Source: Bog-756 sp963745955 (GTDB taxonomy: Bacteria; Actinomycetota; Acidimicrobiia; Acidimicrobiales; RAAP-2). Taken from it: a stretch of 64,000 nt of DNA. The notes below the pieces were generated by a model. That model was not told where the DNA came from. It did no database searches and saw only the letters and a program-made list of their open reading frames with translations. Positions 36,211 through 46,232 of this stretch are shown one piece after another. The number at the start of each line of letters is the position of its first letter. Within the stretch, counting starts at the first letter, position 1. The position numbers and the translations under genes were made by a program. Where the stretch lies: assembly GCA_963745955.1 (NCBI GenBank), contig CAVUZI010000005.1, positions 62,001 to 126,000 of the forward strand, read 5' to 3'.

Positions 36211-37385
36211 TCAGGGCAGGCCACGCCGTGCACCCAGCGCCTCGTTGGCCAGCTGCTGGGCGTAGGTGTCGGCGAATGCCTCGGTGCCGTCCTCTTTGAC
36301 CAGCACGAAGTAGAGCCACGCTCCCTGTGGGGGGTCGAGGGCGGCCTGCAGCGCGGCGGGGGACGGGAAGCAGATGGGCGTCGGGGTGAGACCCACGTTG
36401 AGGTAGGTGTTGTAGGGCGTCTTCAGGGCGAGGTCCTTGGCCGTCACCGAGCCGCCGTCCCGGTTCTCGGCGTAGAGGACCGTGGAGTTCATCTGCAGGG
36501 GCATGTTGTCGGCCAACCGGTTGAGGATGACCCGGGCCACCGGGCCGAGGTTCTTGGCGATGACGCCCTCCTTCTCCACGATGGAGGCCACGATGACCGT
36601 CTGGTAGGGCGTCAGCCCGAGCTTGGCCGATCCTGCGGCCAGGCCCAGTCCGTCGGCCACGGTGTCGAACCGGTCGATCATGTCGGTCAGCAGCTGGCGG
36701 TCGGTCTCGCCGGGGACCACCACATAGGTCCCCGTGCCCAGGAGGCCGTCGAGGTTGGTGACACCGGCCGGCTGCCAGGGCGAGTGCAGGGTCCCGCTGG
36801 CGGCCAGGGCGGCGAACGCGGCCTGGTCGTGGCCGGGAAGATCACCCACCCGCTCGGCCACCTCCCGCACGGTGAAGCCGGGAGGGATCTGGAGGGGGAA
36901 CACGTTGGGGCCGGCACCGACAATGGCGTCGACCGTCGAGAAGCTGCTGTTCCGTCTGAAGGCATAGGAGCCGGACAGGAGGCTCGGGGCGGTGTGGAAG
37001 ACGCTCCAGATGCGATAGGCCAGCGCGCTGCCGATCACGCCCTTGGACTGCAGCGCGGAGGCCAACTGGTCCGTCCCGTTGCCCGATCGCACAGTCACGA
37101 TGACCTGACTCCCGGGAGGACCGCCCGGGTCAGCCTCCGAGGCGACCCACAGGTAACCGCCGACGATGACGACGAGGCCGACCGCCACGAGGGCCAGCCC
37201 GGCGATCCGCCACGGACGGCGGTACCAGGCCCGGCGGTCGCTCGGCTGGCGATCGGGCCCGGCGTCGGGGGCGCGCGTCGCCCGGTCGGTCGGGGACCAC
37301 CCGGCTGAGCGCCGGGTTCGGCGCCTGTTCCGGATCCAGAGCCCGGTCCCGGTGGTCCGGGGAGATCGTCGTCCGGCCCGGTCAC
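36211..37385 (-). CDS. mltG: Endolytic transglycosylase MltG (frameshifted near the N-terminus)
   Basis: YceG/MltG-family lytic transglycosylase that cleaves nascent glycan strands. The main frame has the single TM helix ALVAVGLVVIVGGYLWVA, the LysM-like region, then LEGTYVV-like GTGTYVVVPGETDRQLL, VIVASIVEKEGVIAKNLGPV with the catalytic Glu, LQMNSTVLYA, YNTYLNVGLTPTPICFPS and DPPQGAWLYFV. Upstream a cytoplasmic Pro/Gly/Arg-rich leader starts at GTG 37385, overlapping the ruvX stop (GTGA), but in another frame; the switch lies between about 37250 and 37340 and is either one missing base or two extra. Confidence 0.9.
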
Positions 37386-37845
37386 GTTCGTTCCCGACCC
37401 GGCCGGGTCTCGAGCCAGGCCGTCAGCATGACGGCGGCGGCGGCCTGGTCGACGATGTCGCGCCGGCCCCGCGCCCGGGTCCCCCCCTCGGCCAACGCCT
37501 GATGGGCGGTGACCGTCGTCAGGCGCTCGTCGAACAGCTCGACATCGACGTCGTGCTCCTTCGAGCATGACCCGGAGGCTCGCGGCTTCGTCCGACGCCG
37601 ACCGTGGCGGCAGGGCCGTGGGAGCCGTCGAGTGACAGGGGCAGTCCGATCACCACCACGACGGCCTCCTCCTCGAGGATGAGGTCGACCAGTCGCCTTC
37701 GATCGCCCTCGGCGTCGCCGGTCCGGAACAAGGTGGTCCGGGGCAGGGCCATGGTTCCGGCCGAGTCACTCACCGCGATACCGATCCGCCGCGTGCCCAG
37801 GTCGATGCCGAGGGCCCGCCCTGGCCGGAGCCGGCTCCCGCTCAT
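37382..37845 (-). CDS. ruvX: Holliday junction resolvase-like RuvX/YqgF (frameshifted twice)
   Basis: The RNase H-like fold is seen in ALGIDLGTRRIGIAVSDSAG (catalytic Asp) and VVVIGLPLSLDGSHGP. After one-base excesses near 37603 and 37559 the C-terminal frame reads VDVELFDERLTTVTAHQAL and RRDIVDQAAAAVMLTAWL, with the Glu/Asp of the active site. Corrected length is about 154 residues. YqgF processes pre-16S rRNA or resolves junctions. Six bases separate it from alaS, and mltG overlaps its end. Confidence 0.9.
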
Positions 37846-37851
37846 GGTCGG

Positions 37852-40453
37852 TCACTCCGGGGCGAGAAGACGACGCGCCTCGTCCAGCGCCCGGTCGATG
37901 CCACTCGGTTCCTTTCCTCCGGCGACCGCCATCTCCGGCGAGCCGCCGCCACCCCCGCCGAGCAGGGGCGCCACGTCCTTGACCAACCTCCCGGCATCCA
38001 CCGGGTGCTCGCCGGCAGGAGCGGCCGAGACGGCCAGGTTGGCCCGGGTGCCGTCCGGGCTGCCCCCGAGGACGACCACCCGGAGACCGCCGGCGGTGCG
38101 GGCCGTCTGGGCCAGGTCCCGGAGGAGGTCCGCATCGAGCCCGTCCCTGCGGGCCACCACCACCCCGCCCTCGGCTGTGGCGGCCAGCCGGCCCGCCTCG
38201 GCCTGCAGCTCGCGGCTCTGGGCCTGCGCGAGGGACTTCTCGGCCGCCCGCTGGCGTTCGAGGAGCCGTTCGATGGCCTCGGCGACGTGCTCGGGCTCGG
38301 TGCGCAACAGGGCGGATGCCTCGGCCAGCAGGCCCTCGCGGGCGACGATGCGGTCGAAGGCACTGGTGCCGGTCACCGCCTCGATCCGCCGTTTGTTGGA
38401 CCCGATGGCTGTTTCGGACACCACCGTGATGGGGCCGATCATGCCCAGGGCGCCCACATGGGTGCCGCCGCACAGCTCGATGGAGTGCGGGCCGGCCCGG
38501 ACGACCCGGACCCGCTCGCCGTACTTGTCCCCGAAGAAGGCCAGGGCACCCATGGCATCGGCTTGGGCCTTGGTCGTCTCGACCACCGTCACCTCGGCAT
38601 CCGAGAGCACATCAGCATTGGCCATGGCGGCCACCGCCGACAGCTCCTCGGGGACCAGGGCGCCGTGATGGCTGAAGTCGAAACGCAGGTGGTCGGGGGC
38701 CACGAGTGAGCTCTGCTGTCGCACGTGATCACCGAGCACGGTGCGCAGTGCGGCGTGGAGCAGATGGGTGCCGGTGTGATTGCGGCGCAGCGCGTCCGCG
38801 CCGGACCCCGTCGATGGTGGCCAGCGCGTCCTGGCCGGCGAACAGCTCGCCGGTCACCGTCGCCCGGTGCGAGGTCAGGCCGGGGAGGGCGGACACGGTG
38901 TCGTAGACGAGGGCGGTGCCCGTCTCGGTGACGATGGTCCCGGTGTCGCCCACCTGGCCGCCGCCTTCGGCGTAGAACGGGGTGCGGTCGAGGAAGATCT
39001 CGGCCTGGCCGGCGTGGTCGGGGTCGAGGTCGGCGAGCACGGCGACCACCCGCGCCGGGGCCGAGTAACCGTCCGGGCGCTGGCCGACGAACACGGTCTG
39101 CCCCTCGGTGTCGAGCACCGACCGGTACGCCTGTTCGCCGGCTACGGTCTTGCCGGCTCGGGCCGAGGCACGAGCCTGGGTGCGCTGACGGTCCATGGCC
39201 TCCTCGAAGGCCTCGAGGTCGACGGTCACACCGGCCTCCTCGGCGATCTCGACGGTCAGCTCCACCGGGAACCCGTAGGTGTCGTGGAGCCGGAAGGCCA
39301 GGTCGCCGGGGACCGATCGGGTCCCGGACGCCAACTCCTCCTCCAGGATGGTGGAACCGGTGGCCAGGGTGCGCAGGAATCCTTCCTCCTCCCGGGACAC
39401 CACCTCGGCGATCAGGTGGTGCTGCTCGGCCATCGCCGGGTAGGCCGCACCGAGGATGGCCACCGCGCTGTCCACCAACCTGGGCGTGAAGGGCTCGTCG
39501 ACGCCGAGCTGGCGGGCCCGGCGCACGGCCCGGCGGATGATCCGGCGCAGCACGTAGCCGCGGCCTTCGTTGGCCGGCAGCACCCCGTCGGCCACCAGCA
39601 TGGACATGGCCCGACCGTGATCGGCCAGGATCCGGAGGCCGATGTCGGTCCGCTCGTCCTCCCCGTAGGTGCGGCCGGTCAGGGACTGTGCCGTCTCGAT
39701 CATCGGGAGGAAGAGGTCGGTGGCGAAGATCGAGTCGACGCCCTGGAGCACCGGCAGGATGCGCTCCAGGCCGGCGCCGGTGTCGATGCTCGGACGGGGC
39801 AGGGGCTCGGACACCCCGTCCTCGGTCCGGTTGTACTGCATGAAGACGAGGTTCCAGATCTCGACGAAGCGCTCGGGCCCGCCGGATGCCGGTCCTCCCT
39901 CGTCACCGTAGGCGGCACCCTTGTCGAAGAAGATCTCCGAGCTCGGGCCGCACGGCCCGGTCTCCCCCATCTTCCAGAAGTTGTCCTCCCCCAGGCGCTG
40001 GACCCGGTGCGCAGGGATCCCGACGCCTTCGGTCCAGATCTGCTCGGCCTGATCGTCGCTCTCGTGAACGGTGACCCACAGCCGGTCCCCGTCGATACCC
40101 AGCACCTCGGTCACGAGTTCCCAGGCGAACGGGATGGCTTCGGCCTTGAAGTAGTCGCCGAAGCTGAAATTGCCCAGCATCTCGAAGAACGTGCAGTGCC
40201 TGAGTGTGGAGCCGACGACATCGATGTCCACGGTCCGGAAACACTTCTGGACCGATGTGGCCCGCTTCCAGGGCGGTACCTCGTCGCCCACGAAGAACGG
40301 CTTGAAGGGCACCATGCCGGCGATGGTGTACAGCACTGTCGGGTCGTGCGGGATGAGGCTGGCCGACGGCACCGCGATGTGGCCACGCTCGGTGAAGAAC
40401 CGCGTGAACGCGGCGCGAAGCTGGTCGGCGTCCATCGCCGTGCCGGAAGTCAC
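37852..40453 (-). CDS. alaS: Alanyl-tRNA synthetase (frameshifted)
   Basis: About 867 residues in the normal order: class II core (HCTFFEMLGNFSFGDYFK, GPCGPSSEIFFD, FMQYNR, SIDTGAGLERI), tRNA-recognition region, editing domain (NHTGTHLLHAAL and CGGTHVGALG zinc/editing motifs) and a glycine-rich C-terminal DHHA1 domain with GGGGGGSPEMAVAGG. One extra base near 38798 breaks the frame just before ALRRNHTGTH. ATG 40435 is the conventional start, but a GTG at 40453 lies 8 bases after a TAGGAT box and is in frame, so a leaderless start is favoured. Confidence 0.95.
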
Positions 40454-40461
40454 GACGTCGG

Positions 40462-40467
40462 ATCCTA
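40462..40467 (-). promoter_or_regulatory. Putative -10 box for alaS
   Basis: Minus-strand TAGGAT, 8 bases before an in-frame GTG; supports a leaderless alaS mRNA starting at 40453. Confidence 0.45.
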
Positions 40468-40986
40468 GTTGCCCAGGTAAGAGAGCGATTTTGCCAGCGG
40501 GCGGCCCAATCTGGCCAACCTCGAGCGCCCGGACCTCGAACGCCCGGTGTCCGCGGGTCCGGTGTCCGTGCGTCCGGTATCCACGCGTCGGCCGTCCGCA
40601 CGTCCGGTGCGCGCGGGTCGGGTGCCCGAGCGCGCCGGTCGGGTACCCGCGGGTGCAGTGTCCGCGCGTCGGCTGTCCGATGACGGCCGATCGGAGGGCA
40701 CGTGGGGCGGAGGCTCGGTTCCGGTGCCCTGTGCGGCCAGCTCGGCCCACAGCTCCTCTTCGCGTCGCTGCATCTCCTCCCGTCCGGACGAGACCGCGTC
40801 CCGCACCCGGTCGCCGGCGCCGACAGCCACCTGTCGGGCGGATCTCCCCACCTCGACCACGATGGCGTCGGGCTGGAGTCGGGCCGCGGCTTCCTGCCAG
40901 GTGCGTCGGACCTTGCGCTCCGCCCAGAGCGTCGATCCGGCGCCAACAGCCACGCCGGTGGCCAGCCAGAACGTCCGTTTGGGCAT
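40465..40986 (-). CDS. DUF6167-like small membrane-anchored protein
   Basis: A 173-residue ORF. The N-terminus FWLATGVAVGAGSTLWAERK is a short hydrophobic anchor followed by helices (REEMQRREEELWAEL). Position between a DUF948 gene and alaS is the same as that of DUF6167 genes in other actinobacteria. The last 70 residues are degenerate Arg/Thr/Asp/Gly repeats (RPARSGTRPARTGRADGRR and DTGRTDTGPADTGRS), encoded by imperfect ~12-bp repeats. Function unknown. It overlaps the DUF948 stop by one base. Confidence 0.65.
   Translation of the reverse strand: MPKRTFWLATGVAVGAGSTLWAERKVRRTWQEAAARLQPDAIVVEVGRSARQVAVGAGDRVRDAVSSGREEMQRREEELWAELAAQGTGTEPPPHVPSDRPSSDSRRADTAPAGTRPARSGTRPARTGRADGRRVDTGRTDTGPADTGRSRSGRSRLARLGRPLAKSLSYLGN
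40503..40680. repeat. Degenerate ~12-bp repeats in the DUF6167-like gene
   Basis: Many copies of GTCCGGTGTCC-like words (for example GGTGTCCGCGGGTCCGGTGT) form an imperfect minisatellite that encodes the Arg/Thr/Gly-rich tail. Confidence 0.65.
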
Positions 40987-41399
40987 TATCGGTGCACGCC
41001 GTTGCCGTTGCCGTTGCCCGACGGTCCGGGGTGCGGGGCCGGATCGGACCCGGTGGCCAACCGGCGGATACCGGTGGCGGCGCCGGCCCGCACGGCCAGC
41101 ACCTTCACGACCGGATTGGCGAAGGCCCGGTAGGCCAGCTTCGACGCCGAATCCACGGTGGCATGGACCGACTCGGTGGAATCGAGCACCGCGCCGACAC
41201 GCTCCATCTCGGTGGCCGCCTGGTCGACCACCCGGTGCGCATCGGCGACCAGGGGAACCGTCTGGTGTTCCAGTTGCTCGGCAACCACCTGGAGCCGGCG
41301 GATCTCCCGCCGCAGCCGGCTCACCGTCACCAGGAGGCCGATGACGGCGCCGAGGCTGGCGACGCTGGCCACGAGGACGGCGATCTCTCCGGCAGACAT
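40986..41399 (-). CDS. DUF948 domain-containing protein
   Basis: A 137-residue protein. An N-terminal helix AVLVASVASLGAVIGLLVTV is followed by a charged amphipathic region with heptads (RLRREIRRLQVVAEQLEHQ), TVDSASKLAYRAFANPVVKV and a Gly/Asn-rich tail (GNGNGNGVHR). Matches DUF948 proteins that precede DUF6167 and alaS in actinobacteria. Function unknown; probably a membrane-anchored coiled coil. A TAAGCT box ends 9 bases before the ATG. Confidence 0.8.
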   Translation of the reverse strand: MSAGEIAVLVASVASLGAVIGLLVTVSRLRREIRRLQVVAEQLEHQTVPLVADAHRVVDQAATEMERVGAVLDSTESVHATVDSASKLAYRAFANPVVKVLAVRAGAATGIRRLATGSDPAPHPGPSGNGNGNGVHR

Positions 41400-41408
41400 G
41401 ATCCCGCG

Positions 41409-41414
41409 AGCTTA
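41409..41414 (-). promoter_or_regulatory. Putative -10 box for the DUF948 gene
   Basis: Minus-strand TAAGCT, 9 bases before the ATG at 41399. Confidence 0.45.
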
Positions 41415-41491
41415 GATGGTCGGGACCGGGGACCGGCGCCCGTCGCCGCCGCAGCCGCCCGGCGGTCGGGCCGCCGCCGGCCCGGGAGATG

Positions 41492-42841
41492 TCAGGGCGA
41501 GTCCACAGACAGTTGCCGGGTCACGGCGGCTGAGGCCGGCGACGTCTCGCTCGAGGGTGTGGCCAGGGAGGCTTGCGGGGTGGCACTGGCATCGGTGCAG
41601 GTTCGGGCCGAGGTCCAGCTCTGGAGGGCGGAGGTGGCAGCGGCACCGGAGAGGGGCTCTGGCACCTCGTTCTCGATGATCGCCGGTCTCCAGGTGGCGC
41701 TGTCGATGTGGCGTCCGGTGGCCGTGACCACCAGGGATCCGCTCTGGTCGGTGGGAGGCGGGTCGTTGTAGAAGGCGAAGTTGCCGAGCCCGTAGTCGAC
41801 GTAGGCGGTGCCGAGATACCCGCCGCCGAGGAGGACGTGGGCGTGACTGCCCACGATGATGTCGGCGCCGGCCCGCACCAGCAGGTTGGCCAGGGGCTCT
41901 TGGTCGGGATTGGGGCAGGCGTCCAGCTCGGTGCCCCAATGGAGGAACACGATGACCGTGTCCGACACCTTCCGGGCCGACTCGACCGCCCTCACCAGGT
42001 CGGGCACGTCATAGGCGGAGGCCAGGCCGGGCTGGGTGGACGTGGCCGTCCATGCCGTCTGGAGATCGGAGTCGATGACCTGGGTGGCGGCGATGATGGC
42101 GATCTTCTGTCCGTCGATGGTGACCCGGAAGGGGGCGAACGCGCCGGCGGCGTCCTGGCCGATGCCGAGGATGGTGTACTTGGCCTGTTGCCTGGCCGCC
42201 AGCGACATCTGCAGGCCGGCCGGTCCGCAGTCCTCGCCGTGGTTGTTCGCTTCGGTGACGAGAGTCACCCCCGCCCCCCGGAACGCACTGATGGCGGCGG
42301 CCGGGGCGTAGAAGACGTACTGCTTGTCCTGGGGGTCCGGGCACGTGCCGTCGGTGAGCGCGGTCTCGAGGTTGACCATCGAGAGATCGACGCCTCCGAG
42401 CAGCTGGCGCGCCCCCGGTCCGAGGGCGGTGGCCGGATCATCGGCCAGCCGGACCGCCAGCGTGCTGCCCGAAGGGAAGTTGTTGTCGCCGGCGAAGGCG
42501 AAGGTCACCGGCTTCCCGTCCCCCTCCCAGTCCGGGTCGAGGCGCATCTTCGACGTCACCGCCGCATGATGACCGTGACCGGCCCCGGAGCGCGGGTGAC
42601 GGTTCGGGGCCGCGGTCCCAGGCGACGACGGAGCCAGCCACCATCCCAGGAGGGCGAGGAAGGCGAGCAGGCCGAGTCCCCACAGCCACCGGTTCCGTCG
42701 CACCCGGCGGGACGTCGCCACCGGACCGGGCGGTCGGGGCGGGCCGGGGGGCGAGGGAAGCGCGACGTGGGGCGAGGGAAGCGCAGGTCCAGCCTCTACC
42801 GGCTCGGCCCGGGGCCGACTGATATCGATCGTGTCGGTCAT
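41492..42841 (-). CDS. CapA-family (poly-gamma-glutamate synthesis-like) metallophosphoesterase fold protein
   Basis: A 449-residue extracytoplasmic protein. A proline-rich cytoplasmic N-terminus (about 45 residues) precedes one TM helix (WLWGLGLLAFLALLGWWLA). The CapA/PgsA fold shows FAFAGDNNFPSG, SMVNLETALTDG, EANNHGEDCGPAGLQ, VFLHWGTELDACP and IIVGSHAHVLLGG, with metal-site Asp, Asn and His residues. Family members participate in poly-gamma-glutamate or capsule formation, but no capBC partners are present, so a phosphoesterase role on an unknown surface substrate is more likely. It follows the S53 peptidase gene on the same strand. Confidence 0.85.
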   Translation of the reverse strand: MTDTIDISRPRAEPVEAGPALPSPHVALPSPPGPPRPPGPVATSRRVRRNRWLWGLGLLAFLALLGWWLAPSSPGTAAPNRHPRSGAGHGHHAAVTSKMRLDPDWEGDGKPVTFAFAGDNNFPSGSTLAVRLADDPATALGPGARQLLGGVDLSMVNLETALTDGTCPDPQDKQYVFYAPAAAISAFRGAGVTLVTEANNHGEDCGPAGLQMSLAARQQAKYTILGIGQDAAGAFAPFRVTIDGQKIAIIAATQVIDSDLQTAWTATSTQPGLASAYDVPDLVRAVESARKVSDTVIVFLHWGTELDACPNPDQEPLANLLVRAGADIIVGSHAHVLLGGGYLGTAYVDYGLGNFAFYNDPPPTDQSGSLVVTATGRHIDSATWRPAIIENEVPEPLSGAAATSALQSWTSARTCTDASATPQASLATPSSETSPASAAVTRQLSVDSP

Positions 42842-42899
42842 GCCGGTGTCTCGGTCTGGGTGGGGCGGCCGACCGTCACGGCGGCAGCATAGATGCCCG

Positions 42900-43653
42900 T
42901 CAGGACGTGGCCATAGCCACGACCGGCCGATTGAGGGCCGTCCCTCCCGTCGAGCCGTAGAAGCCGGCGTCGCCGAAGGCGAAGAGACCGCCGTCGGAGG
43001 CCACCAGCCAGTAGCCGTGGCCGCCCAGCGAGTCGCGCCATGCCCACCACCGGTCGGTTGAGGGGGGTCCCGCCCGTCGAGCCGTAGAAGCCGGCGTCGC
43101 CGAAGGCGAAGATGCCCCCGTCGGAGGCCACCAGCCAGTAGCCGTGGCCGTCGGGGGTGGCGGCCATGCCCACCACCGGTCGGTTGAGGGGGGTCCCGCC
43201 CGTCGAGCCGTAGAAGCCGGCGTCGCCGAAGGCGAAGATGCCCCCGTCGGAGGCCACCAGCCAGTAGCCGTGGCCGTCGGGGGTGGCGGCCATGCCCACC
43301 ACCGGTCGGTTGAGGGGGGTCCCGCCCGTCGAGCCGTAGAAGCCGGCGTCGCCGAAGGCGAAGATGCCCCCGTCGGAGGCCACCAGCCAGTAGCCGTGGC
43401 CGTCGGGGGTGGCGGCCATGCCCACCACCGGTTGGTTGAGGGGGGTCCCGCCCATCGAGCCGTAGAAGCCGGCGTCGCCGAAGGCGAAGATGCCCCCGTC
43501 GGAGGCGACCAGCCAGTAGCCGTGGCCGTCGGGGGTGGCGGCCATGCCCACCACCGGTTGGTTGAGGGGGGTCCCGCCCGTCGAGCCGTAGAAACCGGCG
43601 TCACCGAAGGCGAAGATGCCGCCGTCGGAGGCGACCAGCCAGTAGCCGGGGAG
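42900..43653 (-). repeat. Six tandem 126-bp (42-residue) repeats
   Basis: Period 126 bases. Copies 3-5 are identical or almost identical at DNA level; copy 2 has GSMGG and copies 1-2 have LNQ in place of LNR; copy 6 is the most divergent (DGGLFAFG, TALNRPVVAMATS). Each unit predicts four short strands, consistent with beta-propeller blades. Confidence 0.9.
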
Positions 43654-46232
43654 CGCGTAGGTGTAGCGGTCGCCGACCACCAGGGGGCTGACCCCATCCG
43701 GGCTCGTGACGGTGACATCGCACGGTGGCGCCCCCGGACGGGCCGGGTGGCACCCGGGCCAGCAGGGTCGTGGGCGACGTCACGGTGAACGACGCCGGGA
43801 CCGGTCCGAACCTCACCGAGGTGGTGCCGGAGAAGTGCGTCCCCAACACGGTGACCTGCTCGCCGCCGGCTGTCGGTCCCTTGTCCGGGATCACGGCCCG
43901 GACCACGGGCGATATGAACGTGTAGACACCGGCCGGCACCACGGCGCTGGTCCCCCCCGCCGTGCCGCCGGTGGTCACGGTGACGGCCAGACTGGCGGCC
44001 GACCGGACATCGGGCGTGACGACGGTCACCGAGGTGGGGGTGTGACGGGTGATCCTCGCCCGGATGGACCCGAACCGGACCGTCGGGACACCGGTCCCGA
44101 ACCCGCTGCCGCTGACGACCACGCTCCGCCCCCCGGTGGCCGGGCCCGACGAGGATTCGAGCCCGGTGACCGACGGACAGCCGGAGCTCGATCCCGAGAA
44201 CACGCCCAACAGGGCCAGGGCCCGGGGCGAGCCCCAGCCCGACGCCAAGTCGTAGTGGGCGGTGGCCGGGTAGTCGGGCTTCGGCGACGACGGATCCAAG
44301 AAGTCGTTGTTGCCGACGGTGATGTCGTTGAACGGCGGCGACGGTCCGGTCCCGGCGGCGTAGAGCCGCTGATCGAGAAATCCGGCCGACGAGGCGCACC
44401 CCTGATTGGCCACCGCGGTCAGGGCCGCCCACAACGGCGCGGCGGCGCTGGTGCCGCCGATGCGCTGCCAGAAGCCGTCGAAGAAGATGACGTCCCCGTG
44501 GTCGGGGTCGGCCGATGCCGACACGTCGGGCACTTCGCGGCACTGCTCCGTCTTCGCCGATCCGCAGGTGTAGACGGACGAGGCGTTCCGGACCTCGGGG
44601 ATCTGCTGCCACGGCGGTGCGGCGAAGTCCTTCGACACCCCACCCCCGCCGGCACCGGCACCGTCGTTCCACACCGTCTCGGTCAGCCGAGAGGACACGA
44701 TCGAGGTCAACGATGTGCCGCCGACGCCGGTCACGTCGGGCTGATCGGCCGGATCGTCGACCGACAGCGCCGTGTTGGCATTCTCCGGCGGGGCATAGCA
44801 GTCCGAGGATCCGGCGTCGCCGGCCGCCGCCAACACGGTCTGGCCCTGGATCCGGGCCAGTTGGAAGAGCCTGTACTCGTACTCCTGCTGTGCCTGATCG
44901 ATCCCCCCTGCCCCCTCGCACTCGCCCCAGCTGGTGGTGATGACCCGGTTCGACGTGTCGTCGATCATCTCCGTGTAGGTGTCGATGGGTCCGGTTCCCA
45001 CGTTCGGCCCGGAGTAGACCACGACGGACGAGGCCGGGGCGAGTCCGGCGACCGCTTCGATGTCGAGGGCCGCCTCCCCGCTCTGTGATCCGACCGCTCC
45101 TCCGTCCACCGGCACGGTCGAGACCGGGACATGCACCCCGAAGCAGGCCTCGTAGGTGTCCACGTCGGTGCTGGTGAAGGGTTCCAGCTCGAAGATGGCC
45201 ACCCGCTGCCCGACCCCCAGCCTCCCCTGGGCGTAGAGCGGATCGAAGTCGTAGGTGGATGCCAGCTGCTCAGCCGTCCAGCCCCCGCTGGCTGCGACTC
45301 CGTCGGCCGCCGCACAGGCCCGTGGACCGGCGTGGGCCGTGTCGGCCGCGTGAGGCCCCACCGAGCCGTGCACCGGCCCAACGGGAGCGCCGGCGGTGGG
45401 GGTCGAGGTCGTTGGGGCGGGTGGCCCCATCCGGACCTGGGGGTGGAGCACGGCCACCGTGCTGAGCCCGATCACCCCTCCGACGGCCTTGGCCAGGCCG
45501 GTGGGAACCTGTGGTTCGGCCGTGACCACCCGGACCACCCGGCCATCGCCGAGACTGGCGTCCACCAGCGGAACGGCGAAGGCCCGCTCCATCGTCGCCA
45601 CCGTACCCGTCACCGGTACCATCAGGGCGTTCGGGGCGAACGGGCCGACCTCCAGACCGGCCGACGCCAGCCAGGCCCTCACGGCGACCAACGTGGCCGG
45701 GCGCGGCCCGAATGCCGTAGCGAACTGCCGGGTCGTGAGGTAGCGACGGTAGTGGGCCGAGCCCGGGTCGGACACCGCCGTCGGCGTACGCATCGAGTGC
45801 AGCCGGGTGCGGAGGATTGAGGGTGACGTCAGCGGTGATCGTGGTGGCGCCGTCGGCGGGACCGACGATGTGCGCGCCGGACGGGAGGGCAGGGAGCGCT
45901 CCCGAGATGCGGACCTCCGGCGGCACTCCGGCGCCACCGGCTCCCGGCGACGGGACCGCGCCACCGGCTCCCGACGACGGCAGCGTGACGAGCAGGCCCG
46001 TCACGACAAGACTGACCGACGCCAACGACACCAGTCGGAGCGTCGGTCGGGGCCAGGACCCCAGGTGTCGCGGCAGGTGGGGCGACCGCCGGGACCACAG
46101 GTGGGGCGACCGCCGGGGCCCCAGGTGGGTTGCCCGCTGGGGCCACCGGCGACGGAGCCGATGGCGCCGGCGAGAGCGATGACCGCCCGGAGGCAGGGTC
46201 CGGTGCTCCGGCATCATGGGTTCAGTCTCCAC
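42900..46232 (-). CDS. Secreted S53 (sedolisin/kumamolisin) peptidase with IPT domains and six 42-aa repeats (frameshifted three times)
   Basis: About 1,110 residues once three one-base excesses (near 45782, 43720 and 43035) are removed. Order: Arg-rich leader and signal helix (LRLVSLASVSLVVTGLLVTL); pro-peptide (HYRRYLTTRQFATAF); S53 catalytic domain with Glu and Asp in SGEAALDIEAVAG, oxyanion Asp in LAAAGDAGSSDCY and nucleophile Ser in GGTSAAAPLWAAL; two IPT/TIG domains (SGPATGGRSVVVSGSGFG, KGPTAGGEQVTVLGTHFSG); then six copies of a 42-residue repeat (GYWLVASDGG, FAFGDAGFYG, PVVGMAATPDGH). The start codon GTG 46232 overlaps the rarA stop by one base. An acid-tolerant exopeptidase or endopeptidase with a surface-binding tail is inferred. 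Confidence 0.88.

Noticed and set aside
41492..42841. Poly-gamma-glutamate capsule operon
   Set aside because: Only the CapA-like protein is present; capB and capC are absent.
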